A stretch of DNA of 64,000 bases from Ailanthus altissimus (Eukaryota; Streptophyta; Magnoliopsida; Sapindales; Simaroubaceae): positions 11,190,501 to 11,254,500 of the forward strand of contig OX327705.1 of assembly GCA_946807835.1 (NCBI GenBank), read 5' to 3'. Of this stretch, positions 33,735 through 45,800 are shown one piece after another (the first letter of the stretch is position 1; the number at the start of each line of letters is the position of its first letter). The position numbers and the translations under genes were made by a program. Below the pieces are notes generated by a model. That model searched no databases and was not told the DNA's origin. It saw only the letters and a program-made list of their open reading frames with translations.

Positions 33735-34377
33735 TGATGTGAACTAGGTTGCCAAAACATCACAAGGTCCATTGAAAATCTATGTGATGGAGTACAACAG
33801 CACATGTGATATCAAGTCTAAATATTGGTAGTTGTTAGTAGTTATAAGTTACTATTAATTATTGTAATAAGTGCTAGCATTCCAAGTGCCTAGTTTATTG
33901 ATAGTAGTTGGTAGTTAGTAGTTGTAAGTTTTTATTAATTGTTGTAATAAGTGCTGGAATCCCAAGTGCCTAAATTATTAGTAGTAATTGGTAGTTAGTA
34001 GTTTTAAGTTGTCATTAGTACTGTAATAAATGCTAGACATCCCAAGAGGTCTTTATAAATATATGAGAGATGAGGGAGAACGAAATCAGAATTAATGATA
34101 TTAATGTTGAGAGTTTCCTCTTAAGTTCTTCAAAGATCTATTATTATAACTTATCAAGATTTTATCTTGTGGCATTCTTTCAGACTTATCACTCACAACT
34201 TCTCATCTATCTTGAGTGTGGTGTCTACTATCTTCTTATACCTCTGATTCTTACCTTTGATAGATAATGGGTCAAGATTCTTTTTTTTGTTCATCTAAAA
34301 ATCTGAATTAGAACGATCCTTGGCAAAGGAACCTCATTGAGCGTCGGGTCTCACTTTTCTTTGTGAGGTTCACATCA
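33735..34377 (+). repeat. Shared LTR between G1 and G2 (643 bp)
   Basis: TGATGTGAAC to GTTCACATCA, a perfect 10-bp terminal inverted repeat. It is preceded by the tract AGAAAAGAAA and followed by a second primer site, so it is both the 3' LTR of G1 and the 5' LTR of G2. Confidence 0.9.
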
Positions 34378-35165
34378 TTTGGTATCAAAGCTTAAGCTCT
34401 AATCAGGTTTGAACTATCCATTTAATTTTCATTGATTGTCATTTCTTTTACATCAGCAACTATATTTAGTCTCTAAAAATCAGTAGCCTATATCAATTTT
34501 CTTGTTTCTTCATGTCTGTTACTTTATCTAATTCTTCAAGTTCTGTTATTATATTTAAATAAAAAAAGAGAGAGACAAAAAAAAAATAAAAAAATTCAGA
34601 TTCCATGATTCCAAATTTACTTTTCTAAATTTAAAAAAACTTGAGTGAAAGTCGAATGAATCATTCTTTGAGTGAAATACGTGAGAGAGTGTACGAGGTT
34701 CTTTTTATTTTTCTAACTTTGTTTTGCAGAAAAATGTTAAACAATAAGGACAAAAATACTTCCAAAGTTGCATTGAAAAAAGTTAATTCAAAGTTTCTCA
34801 TGAAAACTTGAATGGGTGAAATGAGAAAATTGTTAAAAGTAGTGTTGGAGCAAGTTCATAAACGGATAGATAAACTTGAATATAATACATAAAGGGCGCA
34901 GACACTTAGAGTTCCTAAATTATGAATTTTAGATAGGCGTGCTACCATGAATGATGATGGGCATTGTTGAAGATGCTTGGGATAGATTGTTGAATATGGC
35001 AAAGGATGTAGATAAACAACTAAGTATGAAGAGTTTCACAAGATGTGACCAAAACTATACTTTCACATCATCTTTGAAACTGGATTGGAGTAAAAAAGAT
35101 GAGCAAGCTGATTCCAATGTTAAAGTAGCACAAACTAAGGGCCAAAACGTGGGAGGCAGCCAATG
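34378..35165 (+). mobile_element. G2 internal region, truncated
   Basis: It repeats G1 32393-33180 (primer site, leader, gag start and the same GQNVGGSQC deletion joint). It breaks off at GGCAGCCAATGT, where reverse-strand RT sequence begins. It is also non-coding through stops and frameshifts. Confidence 0.85.
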
Positions 35166-36966
35166 TAGGTTTTGATCAATCTTGGATTGCCTTAACCTTT
35201 TCTTCATCAACCTCAATTCTTTTAGCATTAACAACAAAACCAAGAAATGCAAGCTTATTCATGCAAAAGATATAATTTTTTAGGTTAGCAAATAAATTTG
35301 TTTTTTTCTAAAATCATCTAAAACAAGTTTTAAATGGTCCACGTGCTCATCTAAGTTTTTGCTGTATATTAGAATATCATCAAAGTATACAACTATAAAT
35401 TTGCCAATACTAACATGCAAAACATGATTCATTAATCTCATGAAAGTACTAGGTGCATTAGTTAGCCAAAACGGCATAACTAACCACTCAATTGAAATAT
35501 ATTTTGTTTTAAATGTGATTTTTCATTCATTATATTCTCTCATCCTAATTTGATGATATCCATTCTTAAGATGAATTTTGATAAATAAAAAAAATACAAG
35601 AATCTTGCAATTCATCCAATCTAGGAATGGGATGTCTATAATTTATAGTGATATTGATTGGTGATGCGACAATCGACACACATCCTCCATGACCCATCCT
35701 TTCTTGGCACAACCAATACTGGAACTGTATAAAATCTCATGCTTTCACGTACATACACATTCTCCATGATCCACTAACCTGCCTTTGAAGTTTTTTTGTC
35801 TCCTCGAGATTGCTTCTATAAGTTGGCCTATTTGGAATTGATGCTTTGAGTAGAAAGTCAATTAGATGCTCGATTCCCCTTATTGGTGGTGAATCATTAG
35901 GTATCTCTTCGGAAAACACATCATCAAATTCTTATAAAAGAGAAACAACAATACTAGGCAAAGAGGGGTTAATAAATTAGTACTAAAACAAGCCTATTTG
36001 TGCAAAAGTACAATATTATGATGATTTAAAAAAAAAATTTATTATCTCCCTCTCTTGTATAGAAATTCACTTGTTTTCTCTCTTTTCTTTTCTCACTAAC
36101 CAAAACTTTCTTTTTCTTTTCCCACTCTTTTCCTCTCCTTTTGTTCGGCCTCTGTTGCTTTTGTACTCTCACTCTCTTTTTTCATATCACTCTCCCTTTT
36201 CAACTTCACTTAATCTTTATACACTTCTCTTGGGGTTAAAGGTACAAGTGTAATTAATTTCCCACTAAGTACAAAGTAGTACCTATTGGTGTAATCAACA
36301 TGAATTACATGCCTATCATACTGCCATGGTCACCCCAAAAGAATATGCCTTACATGCATTGGCACTACATCACACCAAACCTTATCCTTATACTTTCCAA
36401 TTAAGAATGAATCCAGCACTAGTTTATTTACTAGTGCAGTTTAAAAGTTGTAACTTATATGTTCTAGGATATTTCAAAGTTGTCAAATTCAATTTTTTTA
36501 CCAAACATTGCTAGCTACATTATTACAACTCCTTCCATCAATAATCATGATACATAACTTACGTTGACATGGCATTGAGTATGAAAATGTTCATGTTGTA
36601 CCTTCTCATCTTCTTTAATTTGCACACTAAGAGTTCGTCTTGCAACTAAAAGCTCTCCACAAACTGGATACTGAATGTCATTTGCATCTCCAAATGTGGC
36701 AAAGGTTCATTATCAGATTCAACTTCTATTTCAATATCGCCATCATCTCATTAATCCTTTGTTTGGGCACTGAGATACAATATGATATATTCCTAAACAC
36801 TTAAAGCAAGTTGGAAATCAGATTTTCCATTGTTTGTTGCACCTCCACCTTTGTAATTTTTAGAGGTTTCAACCATATGCTTGAAATTAGGTTTTTCATC
36901 CTTTTTGCTCCAATTCGGTTTCCATGTTGAGGAAGGATCCGAAATCTACCCAATTCTTGGGGAACC
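35166..36966 (-). pseudogene. Reverse D/J-type gag-protease-RT remnant
   Basis: On the minus strand from 36966: gag end near 36900, knuckle remnant near 36790, then a protease region (36700-36290). A charged spacer (36230-36050; the plus-strand open frame there is its shadow) and the pre-RT linker [19 protein letters not shown] (35919 on) follow. RT has [14 protein letters not shown] and [16 protein letters not shown] (35477-35280) and breaks off near IRDW at 35166. The D4 LTR directly on its right suggests a D element whose primer site, leader and gag start were deleted. Confidence 0.82.
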
Positions 36967-37515
36967 TGATATGAACCTCGCCAGACAAAATCTAATACCA
37001 AAATGTGGAATCAAACCTCAAGATCTTCAAGACACAAGTTTGATGAGTGTTGACCCTAGACTTAGTAAGGCAAGAACCAAGACTACGATTGGATTGGGGA
37101 CGCCACACCAAGAAACCTAAGGACACTCAAGAAACAAGATGATTAGTCCGGTTGTTTGAACACCACAAGAATAACCTTTATAAGTTCAACTACCATCACA
37201 CCCAAAAGTCTACAATTACAACAAACACAACAAATATAATAACAAAATTCAAACATAATTTCTATTAATTCAACAAGCATGTTCCTAAGTCTTGATTTGA
37301 AGAGAAAATTCTTCAATTTCAGCAAAGATGTCAAGCTTCACCTATTAAATGTCTGACTTCTCTTAACTTTTTCTAGAAATCTTAGAAATATGTGCTTATA
37401 AAACTTATTCCAGAATTTGTAAAGCAATTAAAGCTCCAAAAAATATACTTATATCAAATTCAAAATTAATGTCTTTGGCCGTCCAAAGCTGTGTAGATCT
37501 TCAATTTGACTATTT
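36967..37515 (-). repeat. Truncated D LTR (D4)
   Basis: Plus strand TGATATGAACCTCGCC. It follows the D LTR at 30029-31079 with an internal deletion and is replaced by H-type sequence after TTCAATTTGACTATTTTAACC. Confidence 0.82.
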
Positions 37516-38050
37516 TAACCATTATTTTACGTGTTAATCTTTTACTGCAATATTGTCAATCGATATATTGTCAATCTTGGAAAAATGTAAGGACCATAAT
37601 TGTTTGATATTCAAGTTAATCTTTTACTGTAATATTGTCAAAATTATATATTATCGATCTTAGATAACTTGTATAAATGAACATGGTTTGTGTTAATATT
37701 TGCAAAGAATTTAGTCATTTCAAATACATATGTTATCAGATGTGCTATATTTTACATATCTTTCGATTGATTGTTTGGGATGTGAAACTTTCAATTGAGT
37801 TATAAACATTGAATCAAAGTGTAGAGTAGATTTATAAAGCATAATTGTGATTGTCGAAGTCTTGCTTAAATCATCATAAGACTTTTTCCTTAATTTATAA
37901 ACAATTCTATGTCATCCACTTAAACCAATTAGTTAATTTTCTCATTGCTACTGCTTTAATATTTTTACTTCACCAACCTATTTTGCTATAAAAGCTTTCT
38001 CGCACCTCAATCTATATTGCTATAGTCGCATTACATTTTGGGCGTAAACA
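37516..38050 (+). repeat. 3' part of a family H (Athila-type) LTR
   Basis: It parallels 58780-59309, including paired TTTTACTGTAATATTGTC segments and CATCATAAGAC, and ends GGGCGTAAACA, the LTR end. The expected tRNA-Asp-type primer site does not follow, so it is a fragment or the right end of a solo LTR. Confidence 0.8.
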
Positions 38051-38490
38051 GACTTATATAGCCAATTTTACCAAGAGTCTAAAAAGAAAAACTAAATCAA
38101 ATCTTAAGTCATAGTACGAAAAAATTATAAAAATAGGAAATAAATGACAAGTATATTAAGGAAACAAATTTTTCTGTATCATTGTTTCTAATAAAGTCGC
38201 ATCAACAGTAATGTGTGAACAGTGATTCATAAATAGTGACTTGTGATCTTTCTTTCAAAGTTGATATACGCCAGATCTTTCATAAATTGATATGCATCTT
38301 ATTTTGTTATTTAAAGAAATTTGAATAATATTGACAAGGCATTAATAATCTTGAACACTAATTTGGATATAGTAGTGTCTTGAACAAATCATGAATTTGA
38401 GATGTGCTCCATTTGCCTATTTAATGCTTCTTTAATTTTCTTGGTTCTTGCCTATGTCATTAGACTCCATAGATGTCAACGATTCTTATA
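38051..38490. other. Unassigned AT-rich stretch
   Basis: No coding, LTR ends or match to other parts of the window was seen. Confidence 0.5.
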
Positions 38491-38699
38491 AAGTTTTGAC
38501 AACCTGATTTGAATCAATATAAAGCCCTGTAACCATATGGGAAATTCAAAGTTTTAACATTAATAGTAGTGAGTTTTCTCTTGGTAAGATCTTTTCTAAA
38601 CTTATCAAGATTATATATTGTGGTGTTCATCCTTAACTTATGCCTCACAATCTTTTTTATCTTTCTTGAGTGTGGTGTCTAACCTAATTTCTGTTGACA
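38491..38699. repeat. Decayed G-like LTR pieces in two orientations
   Basis: 38494-38517 is the reverse of a G LTR start (GACAACCTGATTTGAATCA). About 38540-38690 is forward G LTR R/U5 with ACTTATCA (38600-38607), TTGTGGTGT and CTTGAGTGTGGTGTCT. They look like the remains of a rearranged LTR. Confidence 0.55.
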
Positions 38700-41618
38700 T
38701 GATTTAGGGTGTATGCATGTGATTATGGACATGTTAAAAAATACACTAAATACATGTATCATATACATGATTTCGCAAGGGAATTAAGCTTAAAATCAAT
38801 ATATACATATGTAACTTATATCATTAATAACATAAGATTATAGAAAACATACCTTTGAAGAATTTTGGTGAAGATTTTAATTTTGGATTCTTCCTAACTC
38901 CAACCTTAAGCTTACCTTGAAGCGAATTATTGTACAATTCTAGTTCACAACAATCCGGTGGTATTGTAAAGCTAGAATAGTAGCAACTGAATTTCCATTA
39001 ACAAATTTTTGTTTCTTGAAAGAAAAACAAGAAGAAGTAATTTTTCTTTCTCTCTAGTTTTTCTCACAACCCTTTGTTTATAAAAAAAAACTCTCAAAAC
39101 TAAAACTCTCTTTAATTCTCTCTTCCTCCCACATTTTTTTCTTCACTTGTTTTTCTAAAAATGAATTCCAACCAATTTTAATGCTACAAGCACTTCACAA
39201 GTGCTCCACCAAAATTAGGATAAGTGGCCAACTACCAAAAATTAATTTTGGTAGCCATTTTTAATGGTCTAATAAAAATAGACCATTAAATTTTACAAAT
39301 AGAGCTCCACTATTTAATTTATGTTTCTCAAATTAGGTATGTCTTCTATTTAATAATAAAATAACAAATAAATAAAAATCAAATTTTATTCATTTAATTA
39401 TTCAAAAATTATTTGAATAATTAATTTTTATCTTATTTGATTTCACTAACATAGTTATTGGGTGAATTTGTGATAAAAAAAATTCATGAAACAAAATTAT
39501 GCCACTTGTTAACATCTAATTAGTTAACAACTCTTGTTAACTAATTAAGTGATGTACTTAACATTTAAGTTTAGGCAAGTGCAACACCCGAGAAACCCTG
39601 AAATATAATTTTGGTTTGCTGGAATTTCTAGGATGGAACTGCTCAATCCATAATGCTGTACTAGTGCACAACCAGTATACTTTATATTGTAAGACTCTCT
39701 AGCTCCATGCCTGAATTATCATATGGAACTCTTCCACATGCTAAGGATATAAAAGCGGCGTGTTAGACCATACAAGTTGAGGTTATTATATATCCATATA
39801 ATCCCTTTATTATTTATATCCGGATAGAGCGGAGATATAGATCAACACCGTCAAATCTCCATATGCCCGACCGTAAGCTTATCTCTAAAATTGTATTTCA
39901 ATAAATAATATTCATAAAAACTTTTATGATATTATTTATCCATAGGGTTAAACTCTTTTCCTGAAAATTACTGCTTATGGCCATAAGACTTTTTGAAATA
40001 CAATCTTAGAGCATTAAGATATATTACTCGCCCAAATGAGCTGATAGATCCCATATCTATGCACACCAGACTCTATACGCATCGGACCATACCCAACGAC
40101 ACCTAGCGGTAAGACCATAAAAGGTTTCTGACATATGTGGAACCAAAATATAGTGGATCAATCACAAGCCCATCGTAGCACTTAGGTTAAAGAACCACGA
40201 ATACTACTTAACTCGGAAGACCCTCAATTTATGATTTTATGGGATGTCTATTGTAGGTTTTTATGAGTCTGTTCAGTACTTAGTCCTTACTAAATACCTG
40301 TATCTCTATACAAGCTTTCACTAAACTCATGATTTGCTAAGACTAACCATCTAAATCATCTAGATATAAACATATACTAATCTATATATTATAAGGTCTT
40401 CACTTATTGATGTGCATCATGAAGGTTCTAAATCAACTCAAGAAGGCGAGCTGAGCGTAAAGGAGATTTCAGATGGTTCAATAACAAGGGCTAAGGCTAA
40501 GCAGCTTCAAAGGGCCATAAGTAGTCAAATTGGAGCTATTGAAGCTTCTCTGGGAATAGAAGCTTGCGATCTGAATGAAAATGAGCTAAATGTGTTTATT
40601 TGTCTTCAATTAGAGATTGGGACGTGATTTAGAGACGTTTGGTGATGTTGGGTTGAAAGAGGCAGCTGAGGGCTTTCTTTCCATGCTATTGGGCTTAGTT
40701 TATTTCTTATGTTGCTATGTTTATGTATTTGGGTTATTTTAAACTTATTTAGCTTTATTTTAAATTGTTAAGTCATATTGGGCTTATTTTGGGTTTTTTA
40801 AGTTAATTAGGTAACATTAGGGTTTTTCCTCATTTTGTAAGCCTATATAAGACATGTTAAAGTCTTATAGAGGCAGTTGCCTCATTCTTGAATTCATGCA
40901 CGAAAATAGAACTTTTCTCTCTCAAAATTGTCTTCTCAAGTTTTTTTTCAACTCTTGAAGATAGTTGCTGACTTATCACTCTTTGATCACCAAAACTGTG
41001 GCGTCAAAACCCTAAATTGATCCTTGTGGCGTCCATACGACTTATCAAGGTATCTATTTAGTTCTATCCTCCATTAACTTTACCAATTAATTTTGTTATA
41101 ATTCAGCCTAAACACTTAAAGAAAATTAACCAACAAAAGAACCAGATTTTATTCAAAATTTTGGAATTATCTATTTTCTAGAAAATAAAGGCACATCACT
41201 TATAGACCTGCATTAGTGAAGATAGATCAGAAACATATTATTTGAGAACATATTTCTATAATGACATTTTTCAGCACTATTTGTAACTTTTGTAACTACA
41301 TCATTATTAATATACTCTCAGATCGTTGTCCTATTTCAAAAAAGACTCTAACTCTTTAGATATCGCTGATTCTTATAACCCGATAACTCTTATGAATTTT
41401 AATTCTTAACATTTATAACTCTCAGCATTGTTAATTCTTAGCACTGATCTAAATATTTTTAGATCAGATCTAAACTCTTTCAGATTATATAATGTCTGAA
41501 ACGTTACAAGCATCTTATCATATATAAAATAAAGTTAGTGATTTAATAAAATTATAATACTAGTATAAATATTAAACAAATATTCATAAATAAAGGGATG
41601 TCACGTAAGCACAAACAA
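38700..41618 (-). repeat. Ty1/copia LTR (family I), reverse, split by a solo A LTR
   Basis: On the minus strand the LTR starts near 41618, just after the polypurine tract AACAAGTGGGAG, and is followed through 41199, then 40407 to about 39570. That stretch matches 48526-49129 plus 55030-55715. The extension from 39570 to 38700 is probable leader or LTR sequence but has no second copy here. It contains AAACCCTGAAATATAATTTT near 39590. Confidence 0.65.
40408..41198 (+). repeat. Solo family A LTR, TSD CTTAT (791 bp, long U5)
   Basis: TGATGTGC to GCACATCA with CTTAT at 40403-40407 and 41199-41203. The 71-codon LTR-encoded Pol tail is fully open (…SDGSITRAKAK…, Pro to Ser change) but has no ATG of its own. 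Confidence 0.96.
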
Positions 41619-41639
41619 CTCCCACTTGTTTTAGTACCA

Positions 41640-42027
41640 TTCACGCTGGTATCAAATGCCTATTGACTTCACATGTCTTTCAAATAATTTTGGAGTTAAG
41701 GCTTTAGTAAATAGGTTCGCTACATTATTTATAGAGCCTGTTCTACAAACTATTACATCTCTTATAGCAAATATTTCTCTAATGAATAGTATTTCCTTTC
41801 TACATGCTTAGAATTTTGGTGTGCTTTTGGCTCTTTAGTTTATGTAATAGCTCCGTTGTTGTAACAAAACAATGGTATAGGATCCATTGCACTTGGAACT
41901 ATTCCAAGTTTAGTGACAAATTTGCATATCCACACCGCTTCTTTTACTACTTCTGAGGCTATAATATTCTACCTCTGTTTTGGAATCAGCTGTGGACGAT
42001 TGTTTGTTGCTCTTCCAACTAACTGTA
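41640..42027 (-). pseudogene. Ty1/copia RNase H end
   Basis: The minus strand reads SKTEVEYYSL (from near 41985), typical of the copia RNase H STxEAEY motif, then PIPLFCYNNGA-like and IREI(F)AIRDVIVCR. NVANLFTKALTPKLFERHVKSIGI and a stop lie just before the polypurine tract. Frameshifts and stops are present. The upstream remainder is missing beyond the B insertion point at 42028. Confidence 0.8.
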
Positions 42028-42820
42028 TCATGTGCCTTGATTTCCAAAAAAAATAGATTATTCCAAAATTCGAATAAAATCTGGTTCTTTTGTTGGTTAT
42101 TTTTCTTTAAGTGTTTAGGCTGAATTATAACAAAATTAATTGGTAAAGTTGATGGAGGATAGAACTAAATAGATATCTTGATAAGTCAGATGGATGCCAC
42201 AAAGATCAATTTAGGGTTTGACGCCACGCTCTTGGTGATCAAAGAGTGATAAGTCAGCAATAATCTTCAAGAGTTGAAAAAAAACTTAAGAAGACAATTT
42301 TGTGAGAGAAATAGCTCTTTTATTTCGTGCTTCCAATTTTAAAATGAGGCAACTGCCTCTATAAGACTTTAACATGTCTTATATAGGCTTACAAAATGAG
42401 GGAAAACCCTAATGTTACCTAATTAACTTAAAAGGCCCAAAATAAGCCCAATATGACTTAACAATTTAAAATAAAGCTAAACAAGTTCAAAATGGCCCAA
42501 TACATAAAAATAGCAACATAAGAAGTAAATTAAGCCCAATAGTATGAAAAGAAAGCCCTCAGGTGCTTTTTTAAGCTCAACATCATCAAACGTCTCTAAA
42601 TCACGTCTCAGTCTCTAATTGAAGACAAATAAACACATTTAGCTCATTTTCATTCAGATTGCAAGCTTCTAATCCCATAGAAGCTTCAATAGCTCCAATT
42701 TAATTACTTATGGCCCTTTGAAGCTGTTTAGCCTTAGCCCTTGTTATTGGACCATCTGAAATCTCCTTTACGCTCAGCTTGCCTTCTTGAGTTGATTTAG
42801 AACCTTCATGATGCACATCA
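42028..42820 (-). repeat. 3' LTR of B (793 bp, long U5)
   Basis: Plus strand TCATGTGCC (one end base changed) to GCACATCA. It contains the extra U5 block (reverse of ATTCAGCCTAAACACTTAAAG). Confidence 0.92.
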
Positions 42821-45800
42821 TCACCCCTGGGCAGAGAATGATTTGCCCTCAAATCAGAATCTTCTAGATCTTCCAAATAAGGAGATAAGTCCTTCACATT
42901 AAAAGTTGCTAAAACATTGTAATCATATGAAAGATCAACTTTGTAAGCATTACTATTTACCTTCTCTACAATCCGAAAAGGTCCATCAACTCTTGGCATC
43001 GGCTTGGACTTTCGCTTGCTAGGAAATCTTCCCTTGCTAAGATGAATCCAAACAAGATCACCAGGTTCAAAGCTAATCATTTTTCATCCTTTATTAGCAT
43101 GCTTAACATACTTAGCTGTTTTCACCTCAATATGAATTCGAACTTGCTCATGAAGCTTTTTCATCAATTCTGCCTTCTTACCACCATCCATAGATGTACA
43201 CTCATCAATTGGAATAGGAACAAGGTCAATAGGAATAAATGGATTAAATCCATACACAATCTCAAATGGTGAAAATTTTGTAGCCCCATGCACACTACGG
43301 TTGTATGCAAACTCCACAATAGGCAAACAAGTATCCCAACTCTTTAAGTTCTTGTTTATAACAGCCCGTCATAAAGAAGATAGAGTACGGTTCACTACCT
43401 CAGTTTGCCCATCAGTTTGTGGATGACAAGCAGTACTAAAAAGCAACTTTGTTCTAAGCTTCTTCCAAAGAGTCTTCTAAAAATAGCTTAAGAACTTTGT
43501 ATCATGATCAGAGACAATGCTTTTAGGGATTCCATGCAAACGTACAATTTTCCTAAAAAAACAAATCAACAATATGAATAGCATCATCAGTTTTGTTACA
43601 AGGAATAAAGTGTGACATTTTGGAGAACCGATCAACCACAACCATCACTGAATCCTTTCCACGCTGTGTTCTAGGTAATCCAAGCACAAAATCCATACTA
43701 ATATCCATCCATGGTTGCTCTGGGATAGGTAAAGACATATATAGTCTATATGCATTCTCTTTACCCTTAGCTTTCTTGCAAATTACACATCTTTCAATAA
43801 CTTTATGAACATCCCGCAGCATATTAGGCCAAAAGAAGTGCTCTTTCAGTAGCTCATAAGTTTTCTTCTCCCCAAAATGACCACTAAGACCACCCATGAG
43901 CCTCACGCACAAGCAACTCACGTAAGGATCCTGAAGGTATACACATTCTGCCCAACTTGAACAAGTAACCATCATGCACAAAGAACCCATCACAAGCTCC
44001 TTTAGCACATTTAAACATCATATTAGCAAAGTATGAATCACTGGTATATTATTCTTTCACCAGTTCAAAACTCAAAAGCCTTGCATTTAACATAGAAATC
44101 AATGCATACCTCCTAGAAAGAGCATCAGCAATGACATTAGTTTGCCCCTTCTTGTATTTTATGACATATGAAAATGGCTCCATGAACTCTACCCATTTGG
44201 CATGTCTTCTATTCAGCTTGTTCTACCCTTTAAGATACTTTAACGATTCATGGTCAGCATGAATAACGAACTCTTTAGGTAATAGATAATGCTGGCATAC
44301 CTCGAGAGCCCGAATCAATGCATAAAACTCTTTGTCATAAATAGAGTAGTTTAAATGTGCCCCATTCAGCTTCTCACTTAAGAAAGCAATTGGCCTCTTT
44401 TCTTGCATCAAAACAACCCCAATACCAACCCCTGAAGCATCACACTCTATTTCAAATGTCTTAGCAAAATCAGGAAGTGCTAAAACTGGAGCAGAACATA
44501 ATTGTTCTTTAATCAGCTCAAATGACTTTTGTGCATTCTCATTCCACCTAAACTCATTCCCCTTTTTCAAACACTCCGTCATAGGCGCAACAATAGAACT
44601 AAAGTCTTTAATAAATCGCCTATAGAAAGAGGCTAAACCATGAAAACTTCTCACATCCGCAACATCAGTAGGTTTAGGCCAATCACTAATTGCCTTAACC
44701 TTCTCCTCATCAACCTTAATTCCACTACCAGAAATAACATACCCCAAAAAGATAACACTATCTTGGCTGAAATAGCACTTCTTGAGGTTTCCATACAGCT
44801 TAGCATCACGCAAGATCTCAAATACAACTATAAGATGCTTCACATGATCATCAAAAGTTTTACTATAGATCAAGATATCATCAAAATAGATCACAACAAA
44901 CAGCCTAATAAACTTCCTCAAAACATGGTTCATAAGTCTCATAAATGTACTAGGTGCATTAGAAAGCCCAAACGGCATCACCCTCCACTCATATAATCCA
45001 TGCTTAGTTTTAAAGGTTGTTTTCCATTCATCACCTTCTTTCATCCTAATTTGGTGATATCCACTCATCAAATCAACTCTAGAAAAATAAACAGCACCAT
45101 GCAATTCATCAAGCATATCATCAAGTCTAGGAATAGGGAATCGATACTTAACCGTTATCTTGTTGATAGCCCGACTGTCCACACAAATTCTCTTTGTACC
45201 ATCCTTCTTTGGAACAAGCAAAGTCGGCACTGAACAAGGACTAAGTGACTCACGCACATAGCCCTTCTCTAAGAGCTCACCAACTTGCCTTTTGATCTCC
45301 TCTGCTTCCTCCAAATTACATCTATATGCTGGTCTATTTGAAAGTGAAGCTCCAGGCACCAAATCAATTTGAGCTCTATCCCTCGAATAGGTGGAATCCC
45401 AATGGTAGCTCTTCTGGAAATACATCTTTGAACTCTTCAAGCAACTCCACAACCTGCCTTGGCAAATCCAAACCCTCCACTTGCAATAAAGGCTTTGCCC
45501 AAGTCATGAAAACAACCCCCACAGAAGCTAGTGCTTGCTCAACATCTCCCTTTTTGGCTAACATTAACCCTTTACCAGATTCCATGATCTTCCTTTGATT
45601 TTGCAACTGATCTTCTCTAACTTTTTGAGAACTCAATGGCATCAAGTTCACTTTCTTTCCATTCAGCACAAATGAATAAGTGTTCTTTCGTCCATTATAA
45701 GTCACATCATTATCAAATTGCCATGGATGTCCTAATAACACATGACTAGCTGTCATAGGAACCACATCACATAAAACCTCATCATGAAAATTTTTAATGG

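Larger units (their letters stand above)
31739..34377 (+). mobile_element. G1, internally deleted non-autonomous gypsy element
   Basis: LTR 31739-32392, primer site, leader, gag start, then remnants of zinc knuckle, pre-RT linker and Pol tail, a purine tract, and LTR 33735-34377. The internal region is only 1342 bp. It lacks most of gag, protease, RT, RNase H and integrase, so it would depend on a helper such as J or D. TTTAC (31734-31738) would be the left target duplication, but no matching right side was found. Confidence 0.85.

Noticed and set aside
38051..38490. Possible host gene or promoter
   Set aside because: No open frame, splice-like structure or promoter arrangement could be supported.
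40412..40627. Independent 71-residue gene in a solo LTR (also 48076-48291)
   Set aside because: It begins with GTG, not ATG, and is the LTR copy of the Pol tail.
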